Source: Lactuca virosa (lineage: Eukaryota > Streptophyta > Magnoliopsida > Asterales > Asteraceae). From it: a stretch of DNA of 64,000 bases. The DNA is taken from contig CAKMRJ010005745.1 of assembly GCA_928212115.1 (NCBI GenBank), positions 79,023,362-79,087,361 on the forward strand, read 5' to 3'. Of this stretch, positions 46,172-56,785 are shown in pieces. How positions within the stretch are numbered: position 1 is the first letter of the stretch; every line of letters begins with the position of its first letter. Made by a program: the position numbers and the translations under genes. Under the pieces are notes generated by a model that was given only the letters and a program-made list of their open reading frames with translations, had not been told where the DNA came from and ran no database searches.

Positions 46172-46952
46172 TTGGTTCCGGGCGCGGCGCCTATTGCCAA
46201 AGTACCTTATCGCCTTGCGCCACCAGAGATGCAAGAGTTATCCTCACAGCTCCAGGAGCTGCTGGGGAAAGGTTTCATCAGACCGAGTAGCTCACTGTGG
46301 GGAGCACCGCTCCTTTTTGTCAAGAAAAAGGATGGTTCACACCGGATGTGTATTGATTACCGAGAGTTGAACAAGCTGGTGGTCAAGAACCGTTATCCAC
46401 TTCCGAGGATCGACGATTTGTTTGATCAGTTGCAGGGGGCATCTTGGTTCTCCAAGATTCATTTGAGATCTGGATATCATCATATGAGAGTTTTCGAGGA
46501 GGATATCCAGAATACGGCTTTTAGGACTCGTTATGGGCACTACGAGTTTGTGGTCATGCCTTTCGGGCTCACCAACGCACCGGCGGCATTCATGGACCTC
46601 ATGAACCGGGTGTGCAGGCCTATGTTGGATCGATCGGTGATCATGTTCATCGACGATATTTTGGTGTATTCGAGAACTAGAGAGCAACACGAGGAGCATC
46701 TTAGAGAGATTCTTGGAGTATTGAGGTCGGAGAGGCTTTATGCCAAATTCTCCAAGTGTGATTTCTGGTTACGAGAGGTCCAGTTCCTGGGACATCTCGT
46801 TAATCAGGATCGGATATTGGTCGACCCGGCCAAGATTGAGGCAGTTATGAGATGGGAGGTACCGAGATCCCCGTCCGAGATCAGGAGTTTTCTGGGTTTG
46901 GCCTGTTACTATCGGAGATTTATCAGAGATTTCTCCAAGATTGATGTTCCTC
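46172..46952 (+). pseudogene. Gypsy-2 copy 2 reverse transcriptase, truncated
   Basis: A continuous reading of about 260 residues covers PIAKVPYRLAPPEMQELSSQ, FVKKKDGSHRMCIDYRELNK, FGLTNAPAAFMDLMNRV, catalytic FIDDILVYS and FLGLACYYRRFIRDFSKI. It ends abruptly at about 46952 in LTR sequence. RNase H, integrase and the polypurine tract are deleted. This is the best preserved RT core in the window, although preceded by a stop at 46162. Confidence 0.88.
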
Positions 46953-47989
46953 CAATATGCCATGCATGAACGTAAAGCTTGCAGCTTTACGTGATATTCG
47001 AGCCTTAGGATGATAGATCTAGAGTTTGGAGTTGTAAATCTGCCTTTAAACGTCTGAATGAGAATATAGACTGAATGGACTCGCCGAGTCAATGAGCTGA
47101 CTCGACGAACCGGCTAAGGTTTTCCCCGATGAGCCTGGACATGAGTAACCCGACGAGTTGATGAGACAACTCGACGAGTTAGGTTTGGTTTTCGCAACTT
47201 TTCTGAAGGAACAAGGGGACTCGACGAGTCACAGAGGTGCACTCGACGAGTCGGGTTAACATGGACTGTTGACTTTAGTTGACTTTAGGGTTTGGTCAAG
47301 ACAGGGATTATTAAGACCATGGAGGGGTAGAATGGTCTTTTACCCATTCCAAGAGTTAGAGAGAGAATAGCCTTTAGATTATTTAGAGTTGTGATTGGAG
47401 TGTTAATTGGAGATAATTATCATATGTGTTAGGAGGAGGCTAGATCGGTGATTCGTGTACGTGTTTCATTTGCTTGCTTACGAGGTGAGTCTTCTCACTA
47501 TACTTACCTAGAGTGGTAATCTTTGTGTGGCCAGAGGGTCCTATGTGCTTATATTGAGTATTGTGATATCCTGCATTATGTCCTTGTGATTTATGTTGTG
47601 TATTATTTTGAGCTTTACTAAGTTAGGACTGGAGGGTCCACCCGAGTTCTGGGACCGGAGGGTCCCACTGAGACACATTGACCGGAGGGTCTTATTGAGT
47701 TATAGCCATGAGAGGCTAATGAGATATGTGTGGTATTTTGGGGAACTCACTAAGCTTCGTGCTTAATGTTTTATGTGATATGTGTTTCAGGTACTTCTCA
47801 GGATTGCGGGAAGGCGCCGACTTAATTGTACACACACGAGATGGAGTTTATGTTTGTGGATCCTGTATTTTATCAAACAATTTATAAACTTGTGCTTTTG
47901 ACAATTTGACAATTGTGGTTTTGGAATGTGATAATGAGATTTATGTGGTTTGAAAATGTAAATTTTGTTTCAAAATTTACGGTGTTACA
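46953..47989 (+). repeat. Gypsy-2 LTR 3, 5'-truncated
   Basis: 1,037 bp matching LTR 1 from about 28883 to its end. The U3, the TATA box and the upstream palindrome cluster are missing. The junction with the reverse transcriptase sequence of copy 2 is at about 46952, so one deletion removed the rest of pol and the first third of this LTR. Candidate intron signals at 47485 and 47790 are intact. Confidence 0.92.
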
Positions 47990-48549
47990 ATGTGGGGGGT
48001 TGGCTAATGCTCTCGGGATATGCGGCTTCAAAACTCTCTAACAACATAGCAGTGCCTGGATCCCGGGACATCCCATCCAAATCAAACTTTGTCTATTAAA
48101 ACAAAAAAAGAGTTAGCCAAGTAAAAACCAGTCATAATTAACCATATAAAATATTCTTATATAAATAATTTACCCCTCATTGTTGTTTTACTGTATCTTT
48201 TATCGAATGGGAAACTTTTTTCCAAGTCCATTTATCAAAATGGACCATCCGCCAAATTATTTTCCCAACTACGCGTGCAAACATGTCCTTCGGCTCTCCT
48301 ACGGGATCATATATCATATCCATATGATAGTCCATGTCAATCGGTTTTTCTCTTTTCCTCGGACTCTCCTGTGTGGCACAACTACAAATATAATTAAAAA
48401 TGATTAGAAACGGTGTTTTATAATAACTGAATAAAAGTAGTAAATAAAAATCCATAATAAGACTTACCATCATGCTCATGATAACCAGCACCTCTACCAC
48501 CTGGGAAAGGTGATTCCTCAACTCCATCACCCCCATCTCCATGGCCCAT
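47990..48549 (-). pseudogene. CACTA accessory transposase gene (PF03004-like), 5' exons
   Basis: This is the upstream part of the CACTA gene. A probable first exon at 48549-48468 starts at an ATG and reads a Gly-rich segment (GHGDGGDGVEESPFPGGRG) with donor GGTAAGT. A second exon at about 48381-48174, behind acceptor TTTGTAG, encodes DMDYHMDMIYDPVGEPKDMF and then ARVVGKIIWRMVHFDKWTW, the arrangement seen in the plant Ptta/En/Spm transposase family. A TGA interrupts its end near 48177. A third exon begins at 48092 behind TTTTAATAG, encodes KFDLDGMSRDPGTAMLLESF, and is cut at 47990 by the gypsy-2 insertion. The frame between exons 1 and 2 does not join cleanly, so one junction or base is uncertain. 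Confidence 0.65.
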
Positions 48550-48849
48550 AACAACAACGATGGTGTACAAAAACAAGAGTCATATCGACACCAGTTATTG
48601 CAAAATTATAAGATATACAAATACAATTTCTATTACAAATACACATAAACTAGGAATCCAAATAAAGTTTCAATTATACATTATACTTTACATAACAAAA
48701 TGAATTATAGAATCCTAATTTTTATTTTTTTAATTATAGCATTATATGACATTACGATTTATAGCATCCTACATTTTTTTTGTTTTTAATTATAGCATTG
48801 TAGTTTTGAGGGTTGCCTAATTAAGTCATAAAAAATTAAGACATCCTAC

Positions 48850-49090
48850 ATACATACATTTTTATTGCACACAAATACACATACATCCATCATACCTACA
48901 CACATATATACAAATACACATATGCATACATTATACACACATAAAATTTTGATTGCATACAAATACATATATACACGATACACATACTTCCATCATACAT
49001 TTACACATATATACAATACATACAAATACACATATGCATACATTTATACACACACACATGATTGCATACCAAATACACATAAAAATAAAC
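48850..49090. repeat. CA/TA-rich low-complexity tract inside the CACTA
   Basis: Repeated words such as ACACATACAT, ACACATATATAC and ATACACATATGCATACA fill this stretch. It lies in the region 5' of the transposase exons on the minus strand. The ORF across it is a product of the simple sequence. Confidence 0.7.
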
Positions 49091-49759
49091 AAAATGCACT
49101 CATAAACATATAAACTGTTGGATTAAACAAATTTGCATACCAAATACCTAATACCATATGTTTGCATACCATCAAATTTATGCTATAATCGTTAGATTTC
49201 TTATCATAGCCATAAATATGACCAAAATAATTCTATAATTATTTTAGCTCATAAAACTTTGCATACCATATGTTGTAGCTAAAATACATGTTTTCATACC
49301 AAATACCATCTATTTTCATACCAAAGAGAATCACTAACCTGAAATCGAAATCAGAAGAACCTGTGGTGGTGTTTTCGCCAGAAAAATCTTCAATGGCGAT
49401 GGCCTCGCCGGAGCAGTAACAACAATGGTTGTTTGTGGATTTCTTGATCACAAAAAATATCTTAGAATGGACACATTTCATAGGAGAAAAACCGACAGGA
49501 GGGACGAGAAATTACTTACCGTCGGCGGTTTTGTGGTCGAAGAGTCGCCGAAAACACACCTAATCGCTGGTAAACACCCCAAAATCGCCGGTATAAAGAC
49601 CCCGGTGGTGTTCCTGTTGGAAAGAGGTGGTAATCGGTTTGTGAATGACCTTAGGCTTTCCAAAGGGTCGAAGTGGAGTCGTAATCGCCGGAGAAGAGAA
49701 GTGGGAGTGATAGTGAGAAAGCAGAACCTCGACAGGGGGATGAAATCGACTTAAGCTAT

Positions 49760-50108
49760 TACCGAGGATGGTAATAGCGGTGACAAGGACCAATAGCGGC
49801 GACACTCGATGGTAAATGGAGGGAAGTTTTCGCGGTCAACATTTTTAGGGTATTAGCAAATGTGTCGCCACTATTTATGCCGCCGGTAATAACCTTGTAC
49901 TATGTGCATCATTTAACCGTTGGATTGGAATTAAGATCGACGGCTGTGGTGAAGCCTGTACATTTGACACAGATCGAGGTTTTTTATCAATATCAGCGAA
50001 GATATTAGCGGCGACAAAGACATTACCGGCGACATATTTGAAATGTCGTCGGTAATGCCTTTGTCGTCGCTAATCCTGTCACCGGTATTAAGCACATTTA
50101 TTGGTGTG
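49760..50108. repeat. CACTA right subterminal repeats and degenerate terminus
   Basis: The same GCGGCGAC/TCGCCGGTAAT words as at the left end recur at 49770-49900 and 50000-50085, followed by the terminal TTTATTGGTGTG. A unique patch at about 49900-49985 separates the two groups. The terminal inverted repeat is imperfect, which could have immobilised the element. Confidence 0.75.
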
Positions 50109-50111
50109 AGT

Positions 50112-50320
50112 GAACAGTCCAAACAAGTTCAATGGTAATATTTGAACAAAAAAAGTAAGGGGCTAAATATGAATAAAACCTAAACTATCTTACCTATACC
50201 AACTGGTCATAAGGATATAATGCAATGTTCTAAAAAGTCTGTCATGACTCCAAGGCTTGTAGTTGACGCCATATTTTAACAAAATGTCGTCTTAAATAAC
50301 ACTTGTATACAAAAACAAAT

Positions 50321-50369
<49 letters not shown>

Positions 50370-50448
50370 AACTTCTCATTCTAAATAATGTCTTACAAAC
50401 GATGTTTTTTAACACTCATCGTAAAAACTTGAGATATGATATTGCTGC
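50112..50448. other. Flank between the CACTA and gypsy-A
   Basis: It starts with TGAACAGTCCAAACAAGTTC, nearly repeating 8648-8668 on the other side of the CACTA. At 50178-50233 it resembles, in inverted orientation, the foldback at 7850-7895. An (AT)n(AC)n microsatellite is at about 50324-50369. No gene is seen. Confidence 0.6.
50324..50369. repeat. (AT)n(AC)n microsatellite
   Basis: A run of AT dinucleotides passes directly into AC dinucleotides; the short ORF over it is an artefact. Confidence 0.95.
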
Positions 50449-52454
50449 TATAACGTCCTGTTTCGAATCGTTTCCCATTGTGGGGTGATGATCAAGGAGT
50501 GGGTATTAGCAGACTTAGAACCCTTGAAGAATTGATTTGGGCTCATTTGAAGGTGGATGATGTAGTTTGGACGATCAGGGTATTCGGTTTGTGTTTTGGA
50601 GCCCAACGGTATCGGTAAAGGCGTTGGTTCGGGTCTTTTAAGAAATTTGGATTTAATTTATTTGGTTTTCAAACTAAATAAAGTTTATAGAAGTGTAGGT
50701 CTTCTCGTTACCTTTCCATGGATATAAAGAACTTCAAAAACGGATAAGGGATGCAAAAGTTATGATCATTTGAATTTAGAAGGGTTTGGGCCAAACCGGG
50801 TACGCATGGCGTACACAGAAATTTAGTCGCGGGAGGATTTGGGAACGCCCTGTGTTTGTCAGGCCAGATTAAAACCCTAATTTAGGGTCTTGGGCCCTAT
50901 TTAAAGACCTTAACGCACCTCCAACCCTCATTTCCTTCAGCCTCCATCCACTCTAACCCTAAGAACGAAACCCAAGCCCCCATTTGTGTATTTATTGAGC
51001 TTCATGGTGATTTTTGTGTGTTTTGGTGCTTGCAAATAAAGAAGGAACTTCTTGAAGAGTCAATGCTTGACTTAGAGCTTTTAGATCCAGGCTTTGCTCA
51101 CCTAGATATAACTTATGGAGGTATAAAGTCTCAACCTTGACAACTCTTTCATGTAGATCTAGCTAGTTGGTTTTGGTTATGGTTTTGGTCCCTTTGTGGT
51201 GGTTCTTGTGAGTAGAAGTTACTCCAGAATCTTTGAGCTACATATTTGGACCTTGTTGGGATTATAAAGTCCTAACGTTTGGATCTTCATGAGTATAAAC
51301 CTTTCATGCATATTTTGGTGGTCTTTTGGTAAAGTTTGGGACTTAGGGTTTTGCTTTGGGTCCCATTAAGTCTTGCTAAGTCATAAAGTCAGGAACTTTA
51401 TGACTTAAGAAGTCCCTTTGAATAAGATCTGGAAGTTTTAACTAAGGTCTTAAGGTAAAAGCTTGCATCTTGGCCTCTTTATGGAGTTAGAATGCTTGAA
51501 ATCATGATTGGGTCCTTTTGGCCCATGCAAAGGTGCCAAGTTGACAACTTTATGGGTTAAGTCAATAATATGAAGCTACTTTGAGCATTTGGACGTTGGA
51601 CTTAAGGTATTAAGTCATTGGTGGAATTTTTGGACATTGACCGGGAACTTCGTGCGTTCGTCTCGGGAACGTCGCGCGTTCGGGTCATCAGTGGACTCTT
51701 TGGGCCTTTTACTGTGGACTTGATTATAGGACTTTCTGTTTTGAGCCATGTTCGGACTTATCTGGTTGGATAGCCCAGTTTGGGCTTAAGGAGTTTGGGT
51801 TGGGCCTTAGTGGGTCTAACTTGGGTTTGGGCCTTAGTAGGTCCAATTGGTTTGGGCCAATAGTAGGTCGGGTTCGATTGGGCCATCGTTGGGCCTATGT
51901 TTTGGGTTTATCCCTGGATATTAAATTAGATCAGTTTGGCTTGGCGCAGTGTGTGGAGCCGGTTCGCAACAGCAGCAAGTGAAGGATTTTGTTATCAGTC
52001 GATCAATGTGAGTCTTCTCGCTATATCCATGGGTCGAAGGCACCAGTTCCAACCCATTACGTGTTATGTGGTATGTTAGTTGTCTCTGTGATGCTTGCAT
52101 GGAATACCATGGGGGAGCCCATGCCATACCAGATAAAGACCATGGGGAAACCCATGACAGCTATATGTATGTTGCATGATAATATGTGGTGGTACGTTGT
52201 ATGGTATTTTGGGGAACTCACTAAGCTATGTGCTTTCGGTTTTCAGTTTATGTTTCAGGTACTCTGGTTTTCAATTTGGAGAGCTCGAGATGATTGCAGA
52301 GCACACAACACATGTTTCCGTATTTTGTGAACTACTCTGACTGAAGATGTGTATCTAAAGCTTGTTTACTTTGGTCTTATGGGAAGGATATGTATTAATG
52401 ATTTATTAGCCTAAAAACAAAAAAAAAATTATGTCCTGATTTTGGATTGTTACA
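50449..52454 (+). repeat. Gypsy-A LTR 1
   Basis: 2,006 bp. It has a U3 module with GGATATAAAGAACTTC and AAAAGTTATGATCATTTG (about 50720-50770), palindrome GTACGCATGGCGTAC at 50800-50814, TATA box CTATTTAAAG at 50897, and a candidate intron at 52018-52258. Inside the intron are ACCATGGGGGAGCCCATG and ACCATGGGGAAACCCATG repeats. Confidence 0.9.
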
Positions 52455-53546
52455 AGTTGGTATCAGAGACTTAGTCTGAGGGATTCGGACATACTCTCGG
52501 GTGTGTCTGAACTCAAACTGAGGATTGGTAAAGTTTTCAAAAGAAAAGTATTTTTAAGAAAAGAGTTTTCTAAGATAAGAGAAGGGTGTGATGCATGCAA
52601 TCAGTTGAGCTCAAGTAAGTTTTCCTAAAATACCCATACATGTTATCTGTTATGATTTGATTTATGAATCTGTGAATTGCATGCTATTTAGGGCTAAGGA
52701 TCTGCTCATCTCTTTCATGATAGAATTTTGAGAGAGATGCCTTTGTATGTATATCGTATGAGTTGGTAGACTTGCATGCTAGTGCTGATTAGTTATTGGT
52801 AGTTTGGCCTGATATGTGATACCTTGTTGCATTGGGTGTATTAGATGTTATGCTGAGATGGGAATATCTATTGGAATCAGTAATTGCTAAGTGTATGCTT
52901 TAAAAATTATATAAAGTTAGGATCTTATAGCTCTAGAATAATTGATTTGGCCTTATTTCATGTTCCTTATCTAATTGTGGTTCTAGGGTAGAGTCTGTTA
53001 TTCTACAGTCTATTTGATCTTGTTTTGTGTATAATTTGCATGCATAAGGCAACAGGAAGTAAGGATGGAATTTCTAGCATAAGTGGTGGTGTGTGGGTTG
53101 AATGTTCTATGATAGTTCTATGGATTGGAGTGTTACTACACGAATGTTGCTTGTTTTGTGCTTTGTGGAACTCTTAGATGGTGGGAGTCAGCTGCTAAGT
53201 GAATATGATGGTATTCATGAGGTGGATGACTGGCATTATGGGGATTTCTGCAGCAACTCATGGCAGAGTAAGGTCGGGAACCTGGGTGAGCCTAGGGAAT
53301 GCTGCAACGATTGTAGTCGCGCTGTTTAGTGAGCTTTGGTGCATCAGTTTGAGAAGGCGACCTAGAGGATTCGGGATGATTCTTGAGGAAAGTATGGATT
53401 GGTGTGGAAGGTAGTATTGGACCCGTACTACTGAAAGCATAGGATCTATACTCGAACCGGGAAGAGTTTTGGAGAATTTAAGAAGCCTGTGGAAGAGGAT
53501 TCTTGGGGATGTTCTGATCATTGGCTTTTGGTCGTTCAGTTTGGTG

Positions 53547-54143
53547 ATGAGCACTCATGGAGGAGGTTCTGGTTCTGGTTCCGGCTCAGGTGCAGGTACT
53601 GAGCCGATTAGCGAGCAGATGTGGGATTCATCTTGTTAGAGATTACCCACGGTATTTTGGAGCAGACTCCTGTGATTTTTGGCGCGGTCAAGGAGGGGAT
53701 CTTGGAGATCTTGGATGAGAGATTGGGCGCGATCCGTGCTGAGGTTATGGTTATTGTTGGAGCTCGCACGCTATCATTCCGTGAGCGGAAGATTGATTTG
53801 GAGCACCTGGGAAGGAGGGGGGCGGATCAGGTGCATGTAGGGGAGGGTCCCGGGAAGAGACCCAAGACTTCTAATCAGTGTTTGAGAGGCTAGCAGGGTC
53901 GGAGTCAGTTCATCATGTGCGGGAAACTGCACGATGGAGCTTACCATTCCAGAGTGTATGGGTTGTTGTGAGTGTAGCAAGACTGATCTTGTCAGCAGGG
54001 ATTGTCCTCAGGGGGCAAGCCCGTTATGTTTTCTATGCAACCAAGTGGGCCACAAGAGGGCCATCTGTCTGATGAGTAGGGGAGGAGTAGTGAGTGAACC
54101 TGCTCTGGTTACCTTGCAAATCTCTGAGAGTTGTGAGGGTTAG
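53547..54143 (+). pseudogene. Gypsy-A gag remnant with zinc knuckles
   Basis: The ATG at 53547 opens a Gly-Ser-rich stretch ending in GTEPISEQ like gypsy-1 gag. Text equivalent to gypsy-1's FGAVKEGILEILDERLGAIR is readable at 53680-53740. At about 53790 it jumps from a TLSFRERK segment to IDLEHLGRRGADQVH, so the central capsid domain is missing. 53934-54125 supplies paired zinc knuckles (CMGCCECSKTDLVSRDC, CFLCNQVGHKRAIC). Stops occur in the first part. Other explanations than deletion, such as assembly error, are less likely because the same pattern of loss continues downstream. Confidence 0.75.
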
Positions 54144-56785
54144 GACAGGAGCCGGTTATTGCAGTGTGAGGGGAGGCCGTGCTCCGGCAGGTGCTTTTGG
54201 GGGGATGTTATCTTTTGTGTTCTTTTCGGTTGTTATCAGTTTTCATGTTGCTCGGAGTTTTATATGGATTTGGGTAAGCGTTATATTCAGTTTATTTCTC
54301 TTTTATCGTTGGTTTATATCTTCGAGAATTGTTCTATGTCTTTTGCATGCCATGAATCATTAGTGGGTTATTGAGGGGTTGTATCTCGTGTAACGGGTTC
54401 CAATGTGTTCAGTTATTATTTTGGTTTTGGTCGAGGTCGGTTCAAGGGTTTTTGTGGAAGGTCTATGGTTGGGATTCAACAAGTTGGTTCTCCAGTCTTC
54501 GTCAGGGTTCAGCGGTTTTAGTATTTGTTTCGGTAAGAGTGGCAGTTGCCTATGGGAGAACTGTTGGGTTCAAGTACTGTCGTTGCTATGAGGAGAGCGG
54601 TACCAGGAAGATGGTAGTGTCAACTGCATGAGTTGTTTTGATCATTGGAAATGTCAGGGGATTTTTATATTCGCATGGGTAGTAGTCAGTTAGAATTCAA
54701 TAATTCTTTGAGAATGGAATTTGGGATAAAGATTCGCGGCTCAGGGCAAGGGTTATAGTTTTAGTCGCTAGCATAAGAACTCGGGAATGGTGTCATGGGA
54801 GGTGATCTGGATTATAATGTTGGTTAAGATTTCAAGAGTATCCTTCAGGGTTTTAGGATTTGGGTGATCATGGAGTTGGCTAGCAATGGAACGCCAGTAT
54901 TGTTTAGCGCAGGGTATGGGCGGTTCATACTGTTTGAGGGAGACGGGTCGGAGATCTATAAGGATTAAGAGGGGAGAGACCTTCGTTGAGTCCAAGTGGG
55001 GAAGAATTAAGTGGCTATTCAAATTGAGGTTGTGTTGGTGGGAGTTCAGGAAACTCCCGACCGTAGGTCGACATCTCCATTGTTATGCATAGTAGGCTGT
55101 GGGATTCGAATGCATGACCCAAACTCCTGATGGATTGTAGGATTTGGGTCAGGATGTGTGGTATTGTGATGGTTCAAGTGTGGTAAGGCCATGGGTGGTA
55201 ACCATGGTTGGTTGGAAGTGTTGTAAGACTGTGATGGAATCGTAGCATTCATCAGTTCGAGGTAGACTATTATTAAGATGGTCACGATCATGGAAGAAGA
55301 ATCAGTTCGTGCCTTGGGCACGCCAGCTAGGATGGTCGGGGAATTTTTCTCTGTTCTAAGGTTGAGGACCATTGGGGTCCGAGGCGGAGCCGGGCCTGAG
55401 TGGCTCTTGATGGGTGGGACCCGTGGGCGAGGCCCGTGTGATTATGGAAATTCAGGTTGGACCTGGTAGAGACTGTTGGGTCAAGGTATTGGATCTTGAG
55501 TTACAGGGTCATGTGGGTGATCAGTGTGTGGCGCAGAGGGGTTATTAGGATGGGTAGCCTTGTTGTTTGAATTCTTGGGAACCTGGTGGTTGGACTAGGT
55601 GAGAGACTGGTAGTCTCAGAGATGGTTTGGGAGTATTTATTTGTCTGTCAGGTGAGGGGTCGTTGGGAATCAGAAGGTTGTGGTGTGAAATGCAAGTGCA
55701 GATTCGTGGATCTCGGGTTATGAGTGGAGTATCGAATTGGTTTTGGGTAAGATCTTGACTCGGGTATCGCGCGTGTTTTGTGTAGGATTTTCGTTCCAGT
55801 GGAACAAGAATGTGGATATCTATATACTAAGGGCATTAATCACAAGTTTCAAGGGTAATGAATGGGTGTAGTGTTGATGGCAAATAGAGCCATTGTGTTG
55901 TGTCTTTGGTTGGTTCCGTATGTGGGAGGGCCACAACGTGTTTGGAATCAGGAGAAGGTAGGTCGTTGGAGACCGGTTATGATATGACATTGCAGTTGGT
56001 CTTGTGGCATTCTTTTAGCAGTAGGTTTGGTGACGAGGTGGTTTGGGCTATTATCGCCAGATAAGGTTTCTCTCGGGAGTCGCGTGGGGCTACTGTGTGT
56101 TTGTGTGTCTTTTGGATCAGCAATCGGGGAGGAGTCCGGTGTTATAGATAGTTGGCAGACAAGTTGGGACCAGGGAGGTCTCGGCTACTTTCGGAAAACA
56201 GCTAGGTGGCAGCAATATGAGTCGGAGTGGTTTTATTGAATTAGGATTTGTGTGTGGAGTCGCTTGTGATTCAGGGCATATGCTATGACGCTCTCAGTGG
56301 GATTAAATAATCTCAAAGTGGTTGATTGGACCTGGTTGCGCAGCTCTTGTATGAGTCTAACCGTTACAGGGAGGAATCTTCTACTCGAAGGATTATTTGA
56401 GCCTTCTGTCTAGTGTTGTGTTCTGCAGCTGTTCATGATCAATAATTTTGTTCTTATGGAAGCATCAGGATAATATTGGTTGGAAGGGTTTTTTTTAGCC
56501 TGGTATTCATGAGGAAATGGTATGATTGTGGTTCAGTGTGGGCGGTCTTTCGGGAAGTCGGATCAATTTGAGGTTTCGGGTTTCTGGAAAGGCAGAGGTG
56601 GTTTTCTACAAGGGTTTAAGGTTCGTTCTTCTTCAGGTTTGTAAGCCATGCGAGGGTCGGTTCCAGTTGCCTTGGAAAGGCATGAGTATGCTCGGGGTTT
56701 TGGTTGTATTGCTCAGGTTGTTTGGCGTGCCGAGGATGGTAAGGAATGATTTCGAGGACCGAATCTAATTTAAGTGGGGGAGAGT
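54144..56785 (+). other. Gypsy-A internal region without recognisable pol
   Basis: No RT, RNase H or integrase motif was recognised in any frame. ORFs of 60-90 residues here have no domain. The last 60 bases before the polypurine tract correspond to the usual end of pol in related elements. The stretch may be heavily decayed pol or unrelated filler of a non-autonomous family. Confidence 0.55.

Larger units (their letters stand above)
28235..47989 (+). mobile_element. Gypsy-2: three-LTR Ty3/gypsy composite
   Basis: The order is LTR (28235-29933), internal copy 1 (29934-34049), LTR (34050-35743), internal copy 2 (35744-46952, holding a copia element at 36434-44330), truncated LTR (46953-47989). 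The 5-bp duplication ATGTG lies at 28230-28234 and 47990-47994, so the whole composite occupies a single insertion site in the CACTA gene. Such LTR-int-LTR-int-LTR structures are known to arise by unequal recombination between LTRs. Both internal copies are broken. The family is related to gypsy-1 but distinct in LTR sequence. Confidence 0.92.
8683..50108 (-). mobile_element. CACTA (En/Spm-like) DNA transposon with nested insertions
   Basis: The left end reads CACTACAAGAAA at 8683, the canonical CACTA terminus. The right end, in reverse complement from 50108, reads CACACCAATAAA, which matches it at 9 of 12 positions. A 3-bp AGT at 8680-8682 is repeated at 50109-50111, as expected for this superfamily. 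Both subterminal regions carry many copies of GCGGCGAC/TCGCCGGTAAT motifs. After subtracting the three insertions (8954-12545, 12751-27166, 28235-47989) only about 3.7 kb belongs to the transposon. It encodes a TNPA-like/PF03004-type gene on the minus strand. No TNPD-type transposase (transposase_21) was seen, so it is probably non-autonomous. The eroded right terminus lowers certainty about the exact last base. Confidence 0.85.

Noticed and set aside
48865..49113. 82-residue ORF rich in His, Thr and Tyr
   Set aside because: It translates a CA/TA simple-sequence tract.
49425..49754. 109-residue plus-strand ORF
   Set aside because: It lies on the strand opposite the CACTA gene, near the subterminal repeats, with no recognisable domain.
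54144..56785. Several ORFs of 60-90 residues in gypsy-A
   Set aside because: None shows a pol or other domain, and their lengths are ordinary for chance in G-rich text.
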